Origin: Oryzias latipes
Taxonomy: Eukaryota; Chordata; Actinopteri; Beloniformes; Adrianichthyidae
Assembly (NCBI RefSeq): GCF_002234675.1
Contig: NC_019860.2
Coordinates: 17,476,536 to 17,540,535, forward strand
DNA length: 64,000 nt
Direction: 5' to 3'
How positions within the stretch are numbered: position 1 is the first letter of the stretch; each line of letters starts with the position of its first letter. The position numbers and the translations under genes are program-made. Shown piece by piece: positions 1 to 22,513 of the stretch. The notes below the pieces were generated by a model, which was not told the DNA's origin, searched no databases, and saw only the letters and a program-made list of their open reading frames with translations.

Positions 1-11183
<11,183 letters not shown>

Positions 11184-12665
11184 CCACCCCCACACCCCCC
11201 CAACTCCCTCTTCTGGGACCCTGAACACCCCCCCTCCCCTTGCACACGTTCTCCTCTCCCTCCTTTTTTTTTTTTTTGATCTGTTCATCACCAAGCAGGT
11301 CGCATCTTTTTCGGTTTCTTTCCGGAAGTCTCATCATTTGTGGGTTTCTTTGAGCTTGCGACCGTAAGGCGCGGGCGCCACGGTAACGCAGCATCTCTTC
11401 GCATCCCCATGCAGTTTGTTGCCAGGGTTTTGTCTGTTATTACACTTATAAGTGGCCTTTTTCTGTTCTTTGTTTTTATTTTTTAAAATCCCTTCCAGTT
11501 TGAAGGTGGGGGGGGGGGGGTGCTGACAGGCCAGCCTGTTATCTCAGTGCTGCCCCCTGGCGGCCTTATGCAGTAATACAACTCCACGACTTGGCGACCA
11601 AACTCTCTGCCTTTCTTTATGGTTTCATATTTATTTTTCTTTGCTTTTTTTTAAATATTATTTTAAAGAATGCATGTTCTCCATGAAAAAGCTTAAAGAT
11701 ATGATAACGGTTGAAAAGTTTGTTTTTTGTGAGATTATTTGTGTTTTTAGTAAATTACCAATAGTTGCACACTACACACTCAGACACAGCAAGCTTCACA
11801 TGCAGATTAAGTCGCAATTGTTTGGAAAAGTTACTTGAATCTTTTTATTTATAAGTAGTTTTTTTTTCATCACTTTGTGGTTTGAAGTCTCCAGGATATT
11901 TATGACTATTTTGACTGTTCACAAAGAAGGAAAAAGCCTGAAATACCCAAGGGCTCCAGAGATGTCAGTGTTAACAGCAATACGTCTTTTGTTTTTTGTC
12001 TTCCTGCAGCTGAACCCGGACGGTCAGTAGAACCAGACTTCTAACTCTTCCTCTTGAGGTTTTTGACTGATTTTTTAGAGAGTTTTATTTAGGAGACATT
12101 AAGGAAGGATTCTACCAGATTATGGGAATGAAGAGATTTCCAGAATACCTTTTATTTAAATGAAACACTAAGATGGTTTGGAGACCAGCATGTGTCTGTC
12201 TTTTATGCCTTTTTTTTAATTCATAAAACAAGTACAAAAACAACTTTTTTTTATGTTTTTTTCTTTTTTTTGTTGACTCACTACTGCAACAGACTGAGTG
12301 CCTTTATCCCGGAGTGCTGTCAACACAGAGCTAGATTGTTGTTAAACTTCCTGTCCCCAAAAAGGAACCATCTGAAAGCAGCATTCCGCTTGTAAAGGGT
12401 CCACATTAGCCGTGGATTCAGAACTTCAGAAAAATCTAGATTATTATAGTTATTTTTTGTTGTTGTCGGATATGTGTGTACAACTGTGATTATTTATGAA
12501 TTCAGTATATATATTGTACAGCATGATTTTTATTTTGACATGTACTTTTGCACTTTCCAGGTACTACATTGTAACAAATTGTTTTAACTTTTTGCTCCTT
12601 ATTCTGTACAAATGGCTTTGTATACACACACGTGGAAATGATCATTAAAGTCTTGTCTGAATTTA
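11184..12665 (+). other. nbeal2: 3' UTR of the nbeal2-like gene with polyadenylation signal
   Basis: This is non-coding sequence after the TGA at 11181-11183. It holds C-rich and T-rich stretches and an AT-rich distal part. An ATTAAA signal lies at about 12,643-12,648, followed by a TG/T-rich stretch, so the transcript probably ends near 12,665. No other gene is visible here. The short plus-strand open frames (for example 11641-11838 and 12192-12395) are chance frames in the UTR. Confidence 0.6.
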
Positions 12666-12801
12666 GTAGAAGACGCTTTTTTTTTTTTTACCACGGAGGA
12701 CTCCAGAAAGACACAGGTATGTAATATGCTCAGTTTTTATTTCAGGCGATTCAGATGGATTATGTTGGGTGGTGGGCTCATGTCCTGTCTGTTTGTGGCT
12801 T

Positions 12802-15800
12802 TCATGCAGTCATTGGGTAGGAGCAGATGGACGCCCTCATCTGATGGCAGTCGGCTGTAGTCCACGAGCTCACACCTGAAACCAAGGGTAGGGACAGATA
12901 TACTTCAGATGTACCACCTTGTTCAGATTTTAGACTGACCGTAGTGGTTACTAAGAAATATAAAAGTAAAAAAACAAACTCCTTGACTTCCTGTTTGAGG
13001 CAGATTTTAGAGGTCAGTTTTAAAAGTTAGTCACTACATTTTTTACTCTGGTTCTAGAAGACTTTTTTTTTTTTTTTTTTTTTATCTTTGTGGTTAAAGG
13101 TTGACATTTGGGTCCAAGACTACAACAAACAAAAGCCAACTGAGGTCAAAAGTGTTTTCCTTTGTATTGAAGGCACATGTACGCCCTCAGCAACATGTGT
13201 TCAAGCAGTCCCCTTTAATATAAAAATGTCTATTAATATGCATGTACATGCGCATTTCAGGCTTGCGTGTTTAAAACTCAGGTTCGTGCATAGCATGCAT
13301 TCAGGCTCCACGTACAATTGAACGCGCGTTGCGATTTAAATCAGGTCAAACCTTGACCAGTCAGGGTCTGGAAGTGACTTAAATGGCGTCCCCTTTTAAT
13401 TCAAGGAAGTGCCAACTGTTTGAAAATTGATGACTGAAGACAAATGAATAATCAGCTGGAATTATGTAATACCAAGTCTTTCATAAATCAGAATAGAGCT
13501 GTGAAAGAAACAGCCTGGTGGAAGATACTTTGACATCTTACACTAAGCCTCTTCCATGTGCTAGAATACAGGAGAAAAAAGAAGAAGAAGAAAAAGCCCC
13601 TCCCTGTCTGTCCAGTGTGAACACCATGGTCTAAATAGCTGTCGACACCTAAATTCCAGTGCTCTGGTGTTAAAGAGCCGAGCTCTGATTTTATGGCTAT
13701 CTTGGTAAAATATGTTGTCACCCATCTCTCAAGTTAAAAATAAATAAATAATAATAACGGGCAAAACTGGTAATTGTTGGAGCGCAACTAAAAGTAAGGG
13801 GGCAACACACACATGCCAATCAGATGGCCACTCCCCCATTTTTCTACAAACTTAAAATTCATTTACAATGAGATTTATCAAAGAAAATCACAAAAAAACA
13901 AGACTTGTTGACTGGTTTGCTGTTCAGTGGGCCCATTCCAGGCTGCCTTGCTTAAATAGTGAGCCATCTAGTGGTTACTTGGTGAACTTACCTGGTTCCA
14001 TTTTTTTTTTTTTTTTTTATTAAAGCCTGTGTCAAAAAGGAAATAAGATTTATTTGTTTATTGACATGTAGGGTTTGTTTTCCCTGCCTATTCAGCTACG
14101 ATTCAGTGGTGTCCTATCTGGCCAAAATGGCAGAATTGATGTAATTTGGCCAATTTTTTGGCCTCCAAAAAACAGCAACAAAACCTTATTCTACGTAATT
14201 ACCGGTACTCACAGGTTTTTATGACCTGATATTATTTTTATTCTGTGTACGGAAAGTGTGTCAGCAGTGTTCAAAAACTGCAAAAGAAATGTGTAATTAA
14301 GTCGATACCTAACCAAAATCAGGGAAAATTCTGCATTTGTTGCTATAAGAAATCGATTAAGGATGCTACAAAAAATAAAAATAATAACTTAGATCCCTCT
14401 TTGAGCTGAAACAAAGGCCATCCAATTCTAAGTAGAAGGAGAAACTGAGCAGAAGTTATATATAACGATTGAACGCTTAGTAAATTAAAACAAACGAAAC
14501 TTTAGTTTGCGTCTTTTGAAATTAATGTGTGAGTCTGGAACGACAATTAAATGTATGAACTTCAAAATTTAGGTAAGTTGGGACCAGTCATACCTTTTCT
14601 GAACATCTCCACACAGAGAGGCTTGTCAGTATGAATGTTGGGATAACCCGGCATCCATCTGCTGTACCTCCACTCGGATCCATCTTCCCATGATGCCTTC
14701 TGGTTCTAAAGGAGGCAAAACACATTCCATAAACACAACCTTCTTTCTTGTTTTCTTTTTCTTAAACTGCCATCTCAGTGGGAAGATGGAAACCATGCAG
14801 CACTTCCAAATAAAAGTTCAAAGTTCAATGTTTTACCAAGGTACGAATAACACTATCTATCCTGGTGATAACGTATCTGACGACATTTTCCTTGGCCTTG
14901 TTTTAATGCCACAGTACATGGTCAGTCTGCTTTCATCACAGTCATTTTGGATGGTTTCCCATTGCAGTTCTTTTTGATTTCAAGATAAGTTTCGGAGAAA
15001 GAGCTCCAACTCCCACTCAGAAAACCTGGAAAGATGGGTTATTAAATATAAGGAGAGCTTACCTTGATGGTGCCTCCCAACCAGGTTGCCATGGGTTTCT
15101 TCTTGCCACCCTCTGTCACCAGGGAAACTAGGCGCTTATGCAGATTACTGCTGTTTATAGATACAATTTTGGCATTTGGAGCAAGGTTTTTGCAGACGTT
15201 CTGTCCGGAGAAAAGAAAAAAGTTTGTTTGTTTGATTTTGCAAGACCACAACTGTGCAAACTTAAAAAAAAATCAAAAAACGAAGGCAAAGACTATTTCA
15301 GTTGTTTATGTCTGCATGGATGAAGTAGAAAGTTATTTTAGTTCTAGAATGCTGTTGACAGTATGGTCAAACAGCTGCTTAAAGATCCCATAAGAGCCAA
15401 GAGCTGGTTGACTGATTCTATTTTATATAATGGGGTGGGATTATATAAGTTTGCTTCCTTCCATTCCCTTTCAAGCAATATTTACTAATATGACTAATTA
15501 TCCTCAGTTTGATAATCATTGTATGAATGTATAACCGATGATTGTATTGTTTTTGTGTATTATTCCTATTTGCTTGAAATAAACCATTTCAAAATCAAAG
15601 AAACAAAAAATTGAGAAGCCCTACCTGGGCATCATAGAAGGTCATCAACGTTGGGTTGAACACATAGCAAATTCCATTAATGGCACCCCCTTTACAGAAC
15701 CCTGTATTCCTTTCAGGTTCGGTTCCCTGTTTGAAACGATATTGAAAAGGTCTGAAGGATTCGGTTCCCTGTTGGAAACCATCATGGATAGGCAAGAAAC

Positions 15801-18800
15801 GCTCAGTTCCCTGTCTGTACCCATCTTTGATAGCCATGAAGCGCTCCGTTCCCTGTTTGTACCCATCTTTGATAGCCATGAAGCGCTCAGTTCCCTGTCT
15901 GTACCCATCTTTGATAGCCATGAAGCGCTCCGTTCCCTGTCTGTACCCCTCTTTGATAGCCATGAAGCGCTCCGTTCCTTGTCTGAAACCATCTCTGATT
16001 GGCATGAACTGTTCGGTTCCCTGCCTGAACCCATCTCTTATAGCTATGCGCTGTTGGATGTTCTGCCTAGAACCATCTTGAATGGGCATCAAAGGTTCGC
16101 TTCCTTGACTGGAACCGTGGAGCAGACGACAGGCAGATGGGGATTCCTCCGTGCAAACCCTGCGACCACCATTCTTTTGGGTTTGGATTTCAACAGGCTC
16201 TAAAAGACAGAAGACTTCTTGGTTTTAAAGTTTACTTTGAATACAAGGAAACACTTCATGATTCAGAGGTCATAGTCAGAAAAATCTCAAAACAACAATC
16301 CTTCTCAAATACTCTCATTAATTTCAATTAGTCTTCCAGGAGGATCAGTACCTTGACGGAGCTGGTCTGGAACAATATCACGTTTTTTCAAGTGGCTAGT
16401 TGGCTGTTGGTTAACCTGTACAGACAAGAATAAAAAACTTAAATTATTTAAAATGTAAAGTTCAGGAAAACAACTCTGTAAGTCAAGCCAGTCTTAAATT
16501 ATGTATTTTGTTACTGACACTTATTATCTTGGTGATATTGAGTGATAACTGTCCCTGATGTGCCTAAGAACTACTCAAAGCCCCCTGTATGAGATTTGAC
16601 TACCGTAATTTCAATAGTTGTTTGACTAAGTTGATGATAATAATAATAAAGGAGCAGACATGTACTGGAAGAATCTAACCTTCTGTTCAAAGACGTTCAC
16701 AGATGAGGGGTTGGACTCAACGCAGTTTCCATCAATGAGCTTTCCTTTACATGCCACTCTCTTGTTGGTGGGTTCAGATTCCTGGCTGGGACCTTGCTGG
16801 ACAAACATGTAGGGTTCGGTTCCCTGTCTGAAACCATTCCGGATAGGCAGGAAAGGTTCGGTTCCCTGTTTGAAACCATCCCGGATAGACACGAAGGGTT
16901 CCGTTCCCTGTTTGAAACCATCTGGGATGGCCATGAAGCGTTCGGTTCCCTGTCTGAAACCATCTGGGATGGGCATGAAGCGTTCAGTTCCCTGTCTAAA
17001 ACCATCAGGGAGTGGGCGAGAAGACAGGGATTCTTCCACACGAACCCAACCACCGCCATTCTTTTGGGCTGGAACATTAGCAGGCTCTAAAAGACAGAAG
17101 ACTTGTTGGTTTTAAAGTTTACTTTGAATACAAGGAAACACTTCATGATTCAGAGGTCATAGTCAGAAAAATCTCAAAACAACAATCCTTCTCAAATACT
17201 CTCATTAATTTCAATTAGTCTTCCAGGAGGATCAGTACCTTGACGGAGCTGGTCTGGAACAATATCACGTTTTTTCAAGTGGCTAGTTGGCTGTTGGTTA
17301 ACCTGTACAGACAAGAATAAAAAACTTAAATTATTTAAAATGTAAAGTTCAGGAAAACAACTCTGTAAGTCAAGCCAGTCTTAAATTATGTATTTTGTTA
17401 CTGACACTTATTATCTTGGTGATATTGAGTGATAACTGTCCCTGATGTGCCTAAGAACTACTCAAAGCCCCCTGTATGAGATTTGACTACCGTAATTTCA
17501 ATAGTTGTTTGACTAAGTTGATGATAATAATAATAAAGGAGCAGACATGTACTGGAAGAATCTAACCTTCTGTTCAAAGACGTTCACAGATGAGGGGTTG
17601 GACTCAACGCAGTTTCCATCAATGAGCTTTCCTTTACATGCCACTCTCTTGTTGGTGGGTTCAGATTCCTGGCTGGGACCTTGCTGGAAAAACATGTAGG
17701 GTTCGGTTCCCTGTCTGAAACCATTCCGGATAGGCAGGAAAGGTTCGGTTCCCTGTTTGAAACCATCCCGGATAGACACGAAGGGTTCCGTTCCCTGTTT
17801 GAAACCATCTGGGATGGCCATGAAGCGTTCGGTTCCCTGTCTGAAACCATCTGGGATGGGCATGAAGCGTTCAGTTCCCTGTCTAAAACCATCAGGGAGT
17901 GGGCGAGAAGACAGGGATTCTTCCACACGAACCCAACCACCGCCATTCTTTTGGGCTGGAACATTAGCAGGGACTAAAAGACAGAAGACTTCTTGGTTAG
18001 GAAAGTTTCTTCATGTGCAATGAAATGATAAAGGATAAGACTAGACTCCCACTGATGAACACTAGACTCCAATTCTTGGCCTGTCAAAGTATCTCACTAG
18101 CTGATAGCCTTTAACAATCCGTGCCTGAGTGTAGATACTTCAGTTTGTAGATTTCAACTAATGGAAACTAAGCACTGCTCAGTCTGATTCTACTTAAATT
18201 GGAACCATTTCCACTAGGTGGCTTTAGTTTTTGGTACCTACTATGTCACGATTTGCGATTGACATAGTACCCATGTGTAATGGTAAAACAACACAAGTTA
18301 AATCGAATAGGGGAAATGCAGTCTGTGTTTTAGGTCTGGGTTTGGTAGGTAGGACTATGAAATGTTTGATTACCATTTGCCAAAACAAGCAGGTGGGTAA
18401 AAAAATACAAGTATATAAATTGTAGTCTGCTTTGTAGAGCATTATGTGGTGCTAGATAATCAGCGTTAAACCGGTAACGCACCCATGAACATTACTAACC
18501 ATGATGGGTAGATGGCTTCTGCCTGGGGGCTCCGATTGGAACAGCTTGTAGGTCTGGAAAACCAACAGAGATAATTAACAATTGTAAATAGAGAAATAAA
18601 TATTGTTCTTGGTACTTTCCAAAATACATACGTGTTTAGAAATTTTCCGAATATGTTGTAGTTGGTTTGATTCTTGTTTGCGCTGCATCAATTTAGGAAT
18701 TCTTCATCTGAATTTGCGTCAATAATTAACTTTTTTTTAATCAAATTAACATTTACCAGTGTAATAAATCAGTAAAAGTCAAAGTCAATGACTTTATCAC

Positions 18801-19099
18801 CATTAGCAAGGTCAATTGCTCTGATGGGATGAGTGTTGGCGACATATAACCATTTTGACAATACTATGGCAACAAACTGTAAAGAAAAAAAACAAACTTT
18901 GAACTCTTCTGTTTCAGTTGTCAAAGTCCTTGGAATATTGATCTACTCTTCTCTTCTCAACTAGTATGATAGTCTTAAATATTTGTATCAAAAATAACCA
19001 ATAACCAACAGTGAAAGTAAATTATTATACTTAAAAATAGTTCTAATTGTGCCAACGCTCAAAGTCTCCTGTGATTGGCAGGTATTTATGTCCGAACAC

Positions 19100-19193
<94 letters not shown>

Positions 19194-19682
19194 ATGTATA
19201 TATATATATAGTAATGTATAATGTATATGAATTATTCTTTGTTGAAATAGATGAAGACTCATTAAGATGAAGATCTAACCCTTTGGCAAACTACCAGAGA
19301 GGTCAACAACAAATCACACAACAACACAAGAATAGAATGATAGTTCAGACAATCCAGTATTACACAACACTTACGTGAGTAAGTTATCTTTAAATTACAA
19401 TTTTTTCCTCATTTAAATTCAAGTAACACTTGCTAAGACTCATTTTTTTGTGAGACTTTAGATAGCACAAAAAGTTATTTCAAAAGTGATGATCTCTAAA
19501 ACAAAAACACATTAAAAGTCACATCATCTGCAAAGAATATAACCATGAAATCATTAGGAAAAAACGGTTGTTCTTACAGAGAAAACGCAATTTGAACTGT
19601 TTTACCTAACGAAAACAACCACATATGAAGGCAGTGAAATCATACCTGACAGTGTCAGGAACAGAAGTGTTAGTTTAAACAT
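12802..19682 (-). CDS. Secreted C-type-lectin-like protein with 14-residue tandem repeats, 10 coding exons
   Basis: Coding exons, 5' to 3' on the minus strand: 19682-19646 (signal peptide, [12 protein letters not shown]), 18553-18500, 17973-17567 (repeat module A), 17302-17239, 17086-16680 (module B), 16415-16352, 16199-15625 (module C), 15200-15063, 14705-14594 and 12875-12802. All have GT/AG borders and consistent phases; the total is 1,932 nt, 643 residues plus stop. The last part of module C and the final three exons form a long-form C-type lectin domain of about 120 residues with six cysteines ([48 protein letters not shown], then [17 protein letters not shown]). The usual sugar/Ca2+ motifs EPN/QPD and WND are absent, so calcium-dependent sugar binding is doubtful. 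Modules A-C are arrays of [13 protein letters not shown]-type repeats with no obvious family match. An AATAAA on the minus strand at about 12,741-12,736 gives the likely 3' end. I do not recognise a named orthologue; role and tissue are unknown. Confidence 0.82.
13210..13560. mobile_element. Dispersed repeat family R4, copy 1
   Basis: In an intron of the lectin-like gene. Shares the blocks TACCAAGTCTTTCATAAATC, AGAATAGAGCTGTGAAAGAA and GGAAGTGCCAACTGTTTGA with 58860-59300, and related AAGCGCGT/TTGAACGC ends with 37370-37830. These look like decayed copies of one non-autonomous DNA element. No transposase remains. Confidence 0.5.
15690..16145 (-). repeat. Coding 42-bp tandem repeats, module C (about 10 units)
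   Basis: This part of the 575-nt exon consists of 42-bp units, each encoding a 14-residue repeat: D-G-(F/Y)-(R/K)-Q-G-T-E-R-F-M-(A/P)-I-(K/R). The central units ([14 protein letters not shown]) are nearly identical. Outer units are degenerate, for example [14 protein letters not shown] and [14 protein letters not shown]. The array ends in the cysteine-containing start of the lectin domain. There are no cysteines or N-glycosylation sequons within the repeats. Confidence 0.85.
16770..17020 (-). repeat. Coding 42-bp tandem repeats, module B (about 6 units)
   Basis: Repeats read [56 protein letters not shown] and [14 protein letters not shown], then a degenerate QGPSQESEP unit. The exon closes with [16 protein letters not shown], a relative of the lectin-domain start. 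This module is almost identical to module A. Confidence 0.85.
17657..17907 (-). repeat. Coding 42-bp tandem repeats, module A (about 6 units)
   Basis: The same five-plus-one repeat units as module B, offset by exactly 887 bp. The one replacement I could see is Phe for Val in the last regular unit ([14 protein letters not shown]). This exon is spliced after the short exon encoding [18 protein letters not shown]. Confidence 0.85.
19104..19190. repeat. (TA)n microsatellite
   Basis: About 85 bases of uninterrupted TA repeats, followed by interrupted TA up to about 19,226. It lies in the first coding-exon intron of the lectin-like gene. The open frame covering it is an artefact of the repeat. Confidence 0.95.
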
Positions 19683-19783
19683 CCTGCAAAATAAAACAGC
19701 CTTCATTAACCTTTTAGATTAAAAAAAATAGGAAACAAAGTCAACATTTCTAGCTCATGCGATCAGTTTTCCATTTATCTTAC

Positions 19784-19845
19784 CTGAGGCTACAGCGATG
19801 AACACTGACAACTCATAAAGAAAGGGAGTGTTTTAATATGCACAA
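19784..19845 (-). promoter_or_regulatory. Probable TATA promoter and non-coding first exon of the lectin-like gene
   Basis: On the minus strand TATTAAAA lies at 19838-19831. About 25-30 bases downstream a short untranslated exon ends at a good donor (CCTCAG|GTAAGA, exon end 19784). The next exon starts with a leader and the ATG at 19682. A TATA box with a short 5' UTR exon fits a tissue-specific secreted-protein gene. The start site itself is inferred. Confidence 0.5.
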
Positions 19846-19849
19846 GCAG

Positions 19850-21850
19850 CCGTTATAAACGCCTACTGAATTGCTCTGTGGATGTTTACTGATTAATCGA
19901 CATCTCCGATTGCGCACAGATCTCTGATATTTGATGAACTTTGCCTTGGATATTACCTGATAGAGATAACTGATGCTCCAATGAAGTATAAAGAGACCTG
20001 TTTATGTAAGACATTTAGCCATAAACCTGCTATTAGACAGCTTACATTTTTAGGTGCTTCATCAATGAAGTTGTGTAGTTTTATATTAGCTGTACAGAAC
20101 AGAGTTTTTCAAGTTTTTCCAAAAAGATGTCCAAGATAACCACAATTGGGAATGTTTCCTGGATATGTTGGCTTCTTCAGCTGATCGATGCATTACACAT
20201 TATTCATCCATTCATCAAAAGGCATTTTACTTTATCTCACCTCTTACAGCCAGCTTATAAACACTGACACCTGCTGTTCGCTCACTTACTGATAAAAAAA
20301 ATATTTTTTGTGCTTCTTCTGTTTTCACTCCTCCTTTATTACTTTTTTTCTTTTGTTTTTTCTTCTTTTTGGCCCCAATTGTAAGTTTCACATGTTTTGT
20401 TTGTCCCTGCTCCAAATTTTAGACATAGCTGACTGGTTAATATCAACATCTTTTTCCATCCTCAGTGAATACCTCTCTTGTTGAGGCCTTGTTTCCAGCT
20501 GCAGACATTCTTTTTTTTTTGTACACTTCAGACTAATTTGCATGCTTTTGCTGATAGTTGTCTCGTTTTAGAAAGCCCAAACTAAAAACCATAAAAAAAA
20601 GGTTCCTTTTTTTGTAAAAATCTAGTAAAGGCAGAAACAGTCAATTAATTCATTGTTTATTTCAGGCTATTTAACATCCCTCTAACTGTAAATCTTTTTT
20701 TTTATTTGCTTTTAATGCATGTCTTTGTTTCGTACACATCTATTTTTTTTCCTTTTCTATTTTTCCTTCAAGCCATAGGAAAGGTGAATGGCCCTCGAGT
20801 TTACCAAGGGATCCCTGTCAATATTTGTGAACCTGCACACGAGCTGAAACTGGAGATTTCAACAGATGTGCATGGCCAGGGTCATCACTAAAGGATGTTT
20901 TGGCCTCTCCTCTACAGGTGGATATACACAATCCTTATCTATCAATAACATCAGAGCTGTCTTTTGAAGTTGGAAAAAAAGGATTAGCTGAAAAATGAGA
21001 ATTTTATTAGAATTTTGAGATGTTTGTGTTTGATGCATTTGTGTTTATATACTGATGTTGTGGTCAGAAAACTATAAATATGTAATTTGATCAATCCCTT
21101 CTTGTGTTAGCAGTCGGGGGGGAAAAGATCAGGATACTTTCAGCCCACATTTGGCATCAACTCGTGCTTTTAACAAGCTTTCTCCTGATTACAGCTTAAA
21201 GGTTCAAGGTTGTGTCCGTCGTCTGACGCTGGTTTCTAACTTCCTACTGGTAGATGGATGAGTGTCCTAAAAAGCCCTTTCAATGAACTCTGGTGAGCTA
21301 TCACATTACAGAAAAGAACCCTATAAAGGCCGTATCACTGATAAAACATCCAGATGACCTGATTAAATTTTTTTTCCATTTTTTTTATTTGCAGTCATAA
21401 ACCAATGTTGGTACTTTTAGCTTCAGATTAATGGAATAAGATGGAGAAATATGATAGAAAATTGATTTTTTTTCCCATTGTATCTTAGTAAAATATATGT
21501 ATTTGTTTTGCTTCTTTAAAAGCACATTTATTTTCCTCTGTCTGTTTCTGTTGTAAGAAGCATGACCACTACAATTTTTGTACAATTTAAAATGCATTTT
21601 AAGGGTAGTACACTATTAAGCACAACCCTAACCTTTTTTTTCTTTAGGGAATTGGTAACACTAACACTAATTGGTAAATACCCCACTTTTCAGTAAAGAA
21701 AAAGACTAGATAAAATGACAAGTTCCTACAGAGAAACTGCCCATTGTCTTAAAAGAATGCTTTTAAATAAAGGCTTTAAATAAAGTCAGTTTTTCAACTC
21801 TAACCCAAATTATTGCCCTGTTTTAAAAAGTACTTTTAATTCTTTTTTTC
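19850..21850. other. Intergenic region between the lectin-like gene and fdx1
   Basis: About 2 kb of AT-rich sequence between the divergent 5' ends of the lectin-like gene (-) and fdx1 (+). I see no gene I recognise. A plus-strand open frame at 20706-20891 begins after a T-rich tract that would suit a splice acceptor; its last 40 residues (IGKVNGPRVYQGIPVNICEP and on) are not low complexity, but nothing supports it as an exon. Confidence 0.4.
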
Positions 21851-21910
21851 TACAGTGCTCAGTAATTCACCGCATAGGCACGTGCACAGGCGCTGGGCGT
21901 TTTTATTCAG

Positions 21911-21922
21911 TGACGTCAAGGT
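21911..21922 (+). promoter_or_regulatory. fdx1: Full CRE palindrome overlapping an SF-1-like half site upstream of fdx1
   Basis: TGACGTCA is directly followed by AGGTAAA, giving a composite TGACGTCAAGGTAA. This holds a consensus cAMP response element and a TCAAGGT core resembling the NR5A1/SF-1 half site. It is about 600 bp upstream of the fdx1 ATG. Mammalian FDX1 is known to respond to cAMP and SF-1 in steroid-making cells; that this site does so here is inference. A second TGACGT lies near 22,138. Confidence 0.45.
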
Positions 21923-22513
21923 AAAAAAAATCAACACGCTTCAGGAAAACGATCGTTCCTTTCAAAATAAAAGTGAAATAACACACATTTTCTATCAAAT
22001 ACAGTTTAAACTCCTTTTTTGCATAACCTACATTCATATGTGTAATTAATATTTCTACCACATCGCAGAGTAAGGTGCAGTCTTTTTTCTAATGCGCGAG
22101 AAACATTGTTTAGAGTTTTATTTTGACAGTATGAAGTGACGTCCAACGTCTTGTTAGGTGAGGAGTGAAAAAACAGCGAACCGCATATTGAGCGCATATT
22201 TCAGCGGCTGTGCGACAGCGTCTGCCTGCGTTGTGTTTAGCAGATAAGGAGGCTCTCCTGCTCCACTCATCACCAAGCCACTTGGTTTCCAACTCGGACG
22301 ACGATCAGATGTTACGCAATGACAGCGGCAAGAGTGACTTCCTGCAGCTAAAAACCAGCTAGCCCGGCTAGCCCGCTTTGACGTGCTAAGTCAACTGGTA
22401 GTAGTACTAGTAGTAGTTCCGCTCGGCGTAGAGCGAAGTTTCAGAGTCCGAACCAAAGTTTCTTCACGTCCAATATTTCAGTGTGAGGGAGGGTCCCGGT
22501 TCTGTTCTGGAAC

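Larger units (their letters stand above)
16199..17972. repeat. 887-bp direct tandem duplication carrying two lectin-gene exons
   Basis: About 16,199-17,085 and 17,086-17,972 match base for base over long stretches. Each copy contains one repeat exon, one 64-nt exon ([20 protein letters not shown]) and the introns. I noticed only a handful of differences (one base near 16,802/17,689, and at the outer junction). Exon phases in both copies are equal (1 to 0, then 0 to 1), so the duplication keeps the frame. The near-identity points to a recent event or ongoing conversion; an assembly duplication must also be considered. Confidence 0.85.

Noticed and set aside
15690-17907. Regular 42-bp repeats that could suggest a CRISPR array or satellite
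   Set aside because: Units are contiguous with no unique spacers, lie within exons with GT/AG borders, and keep one protein frame; the host is a vertebrate.
15742-17977. Long plus-strand open frames over the lectin repeats (15742-16203, 16794-17090, 17681-17977)
   Set aside because: Antisense shadows of the 42-bp coding repeat; no start context, splice structure or lectin domain on that strand.
19049-19270. Frame reading as alternating Ile-Tyr
   Set aside because: A (TA)n microsatellite.
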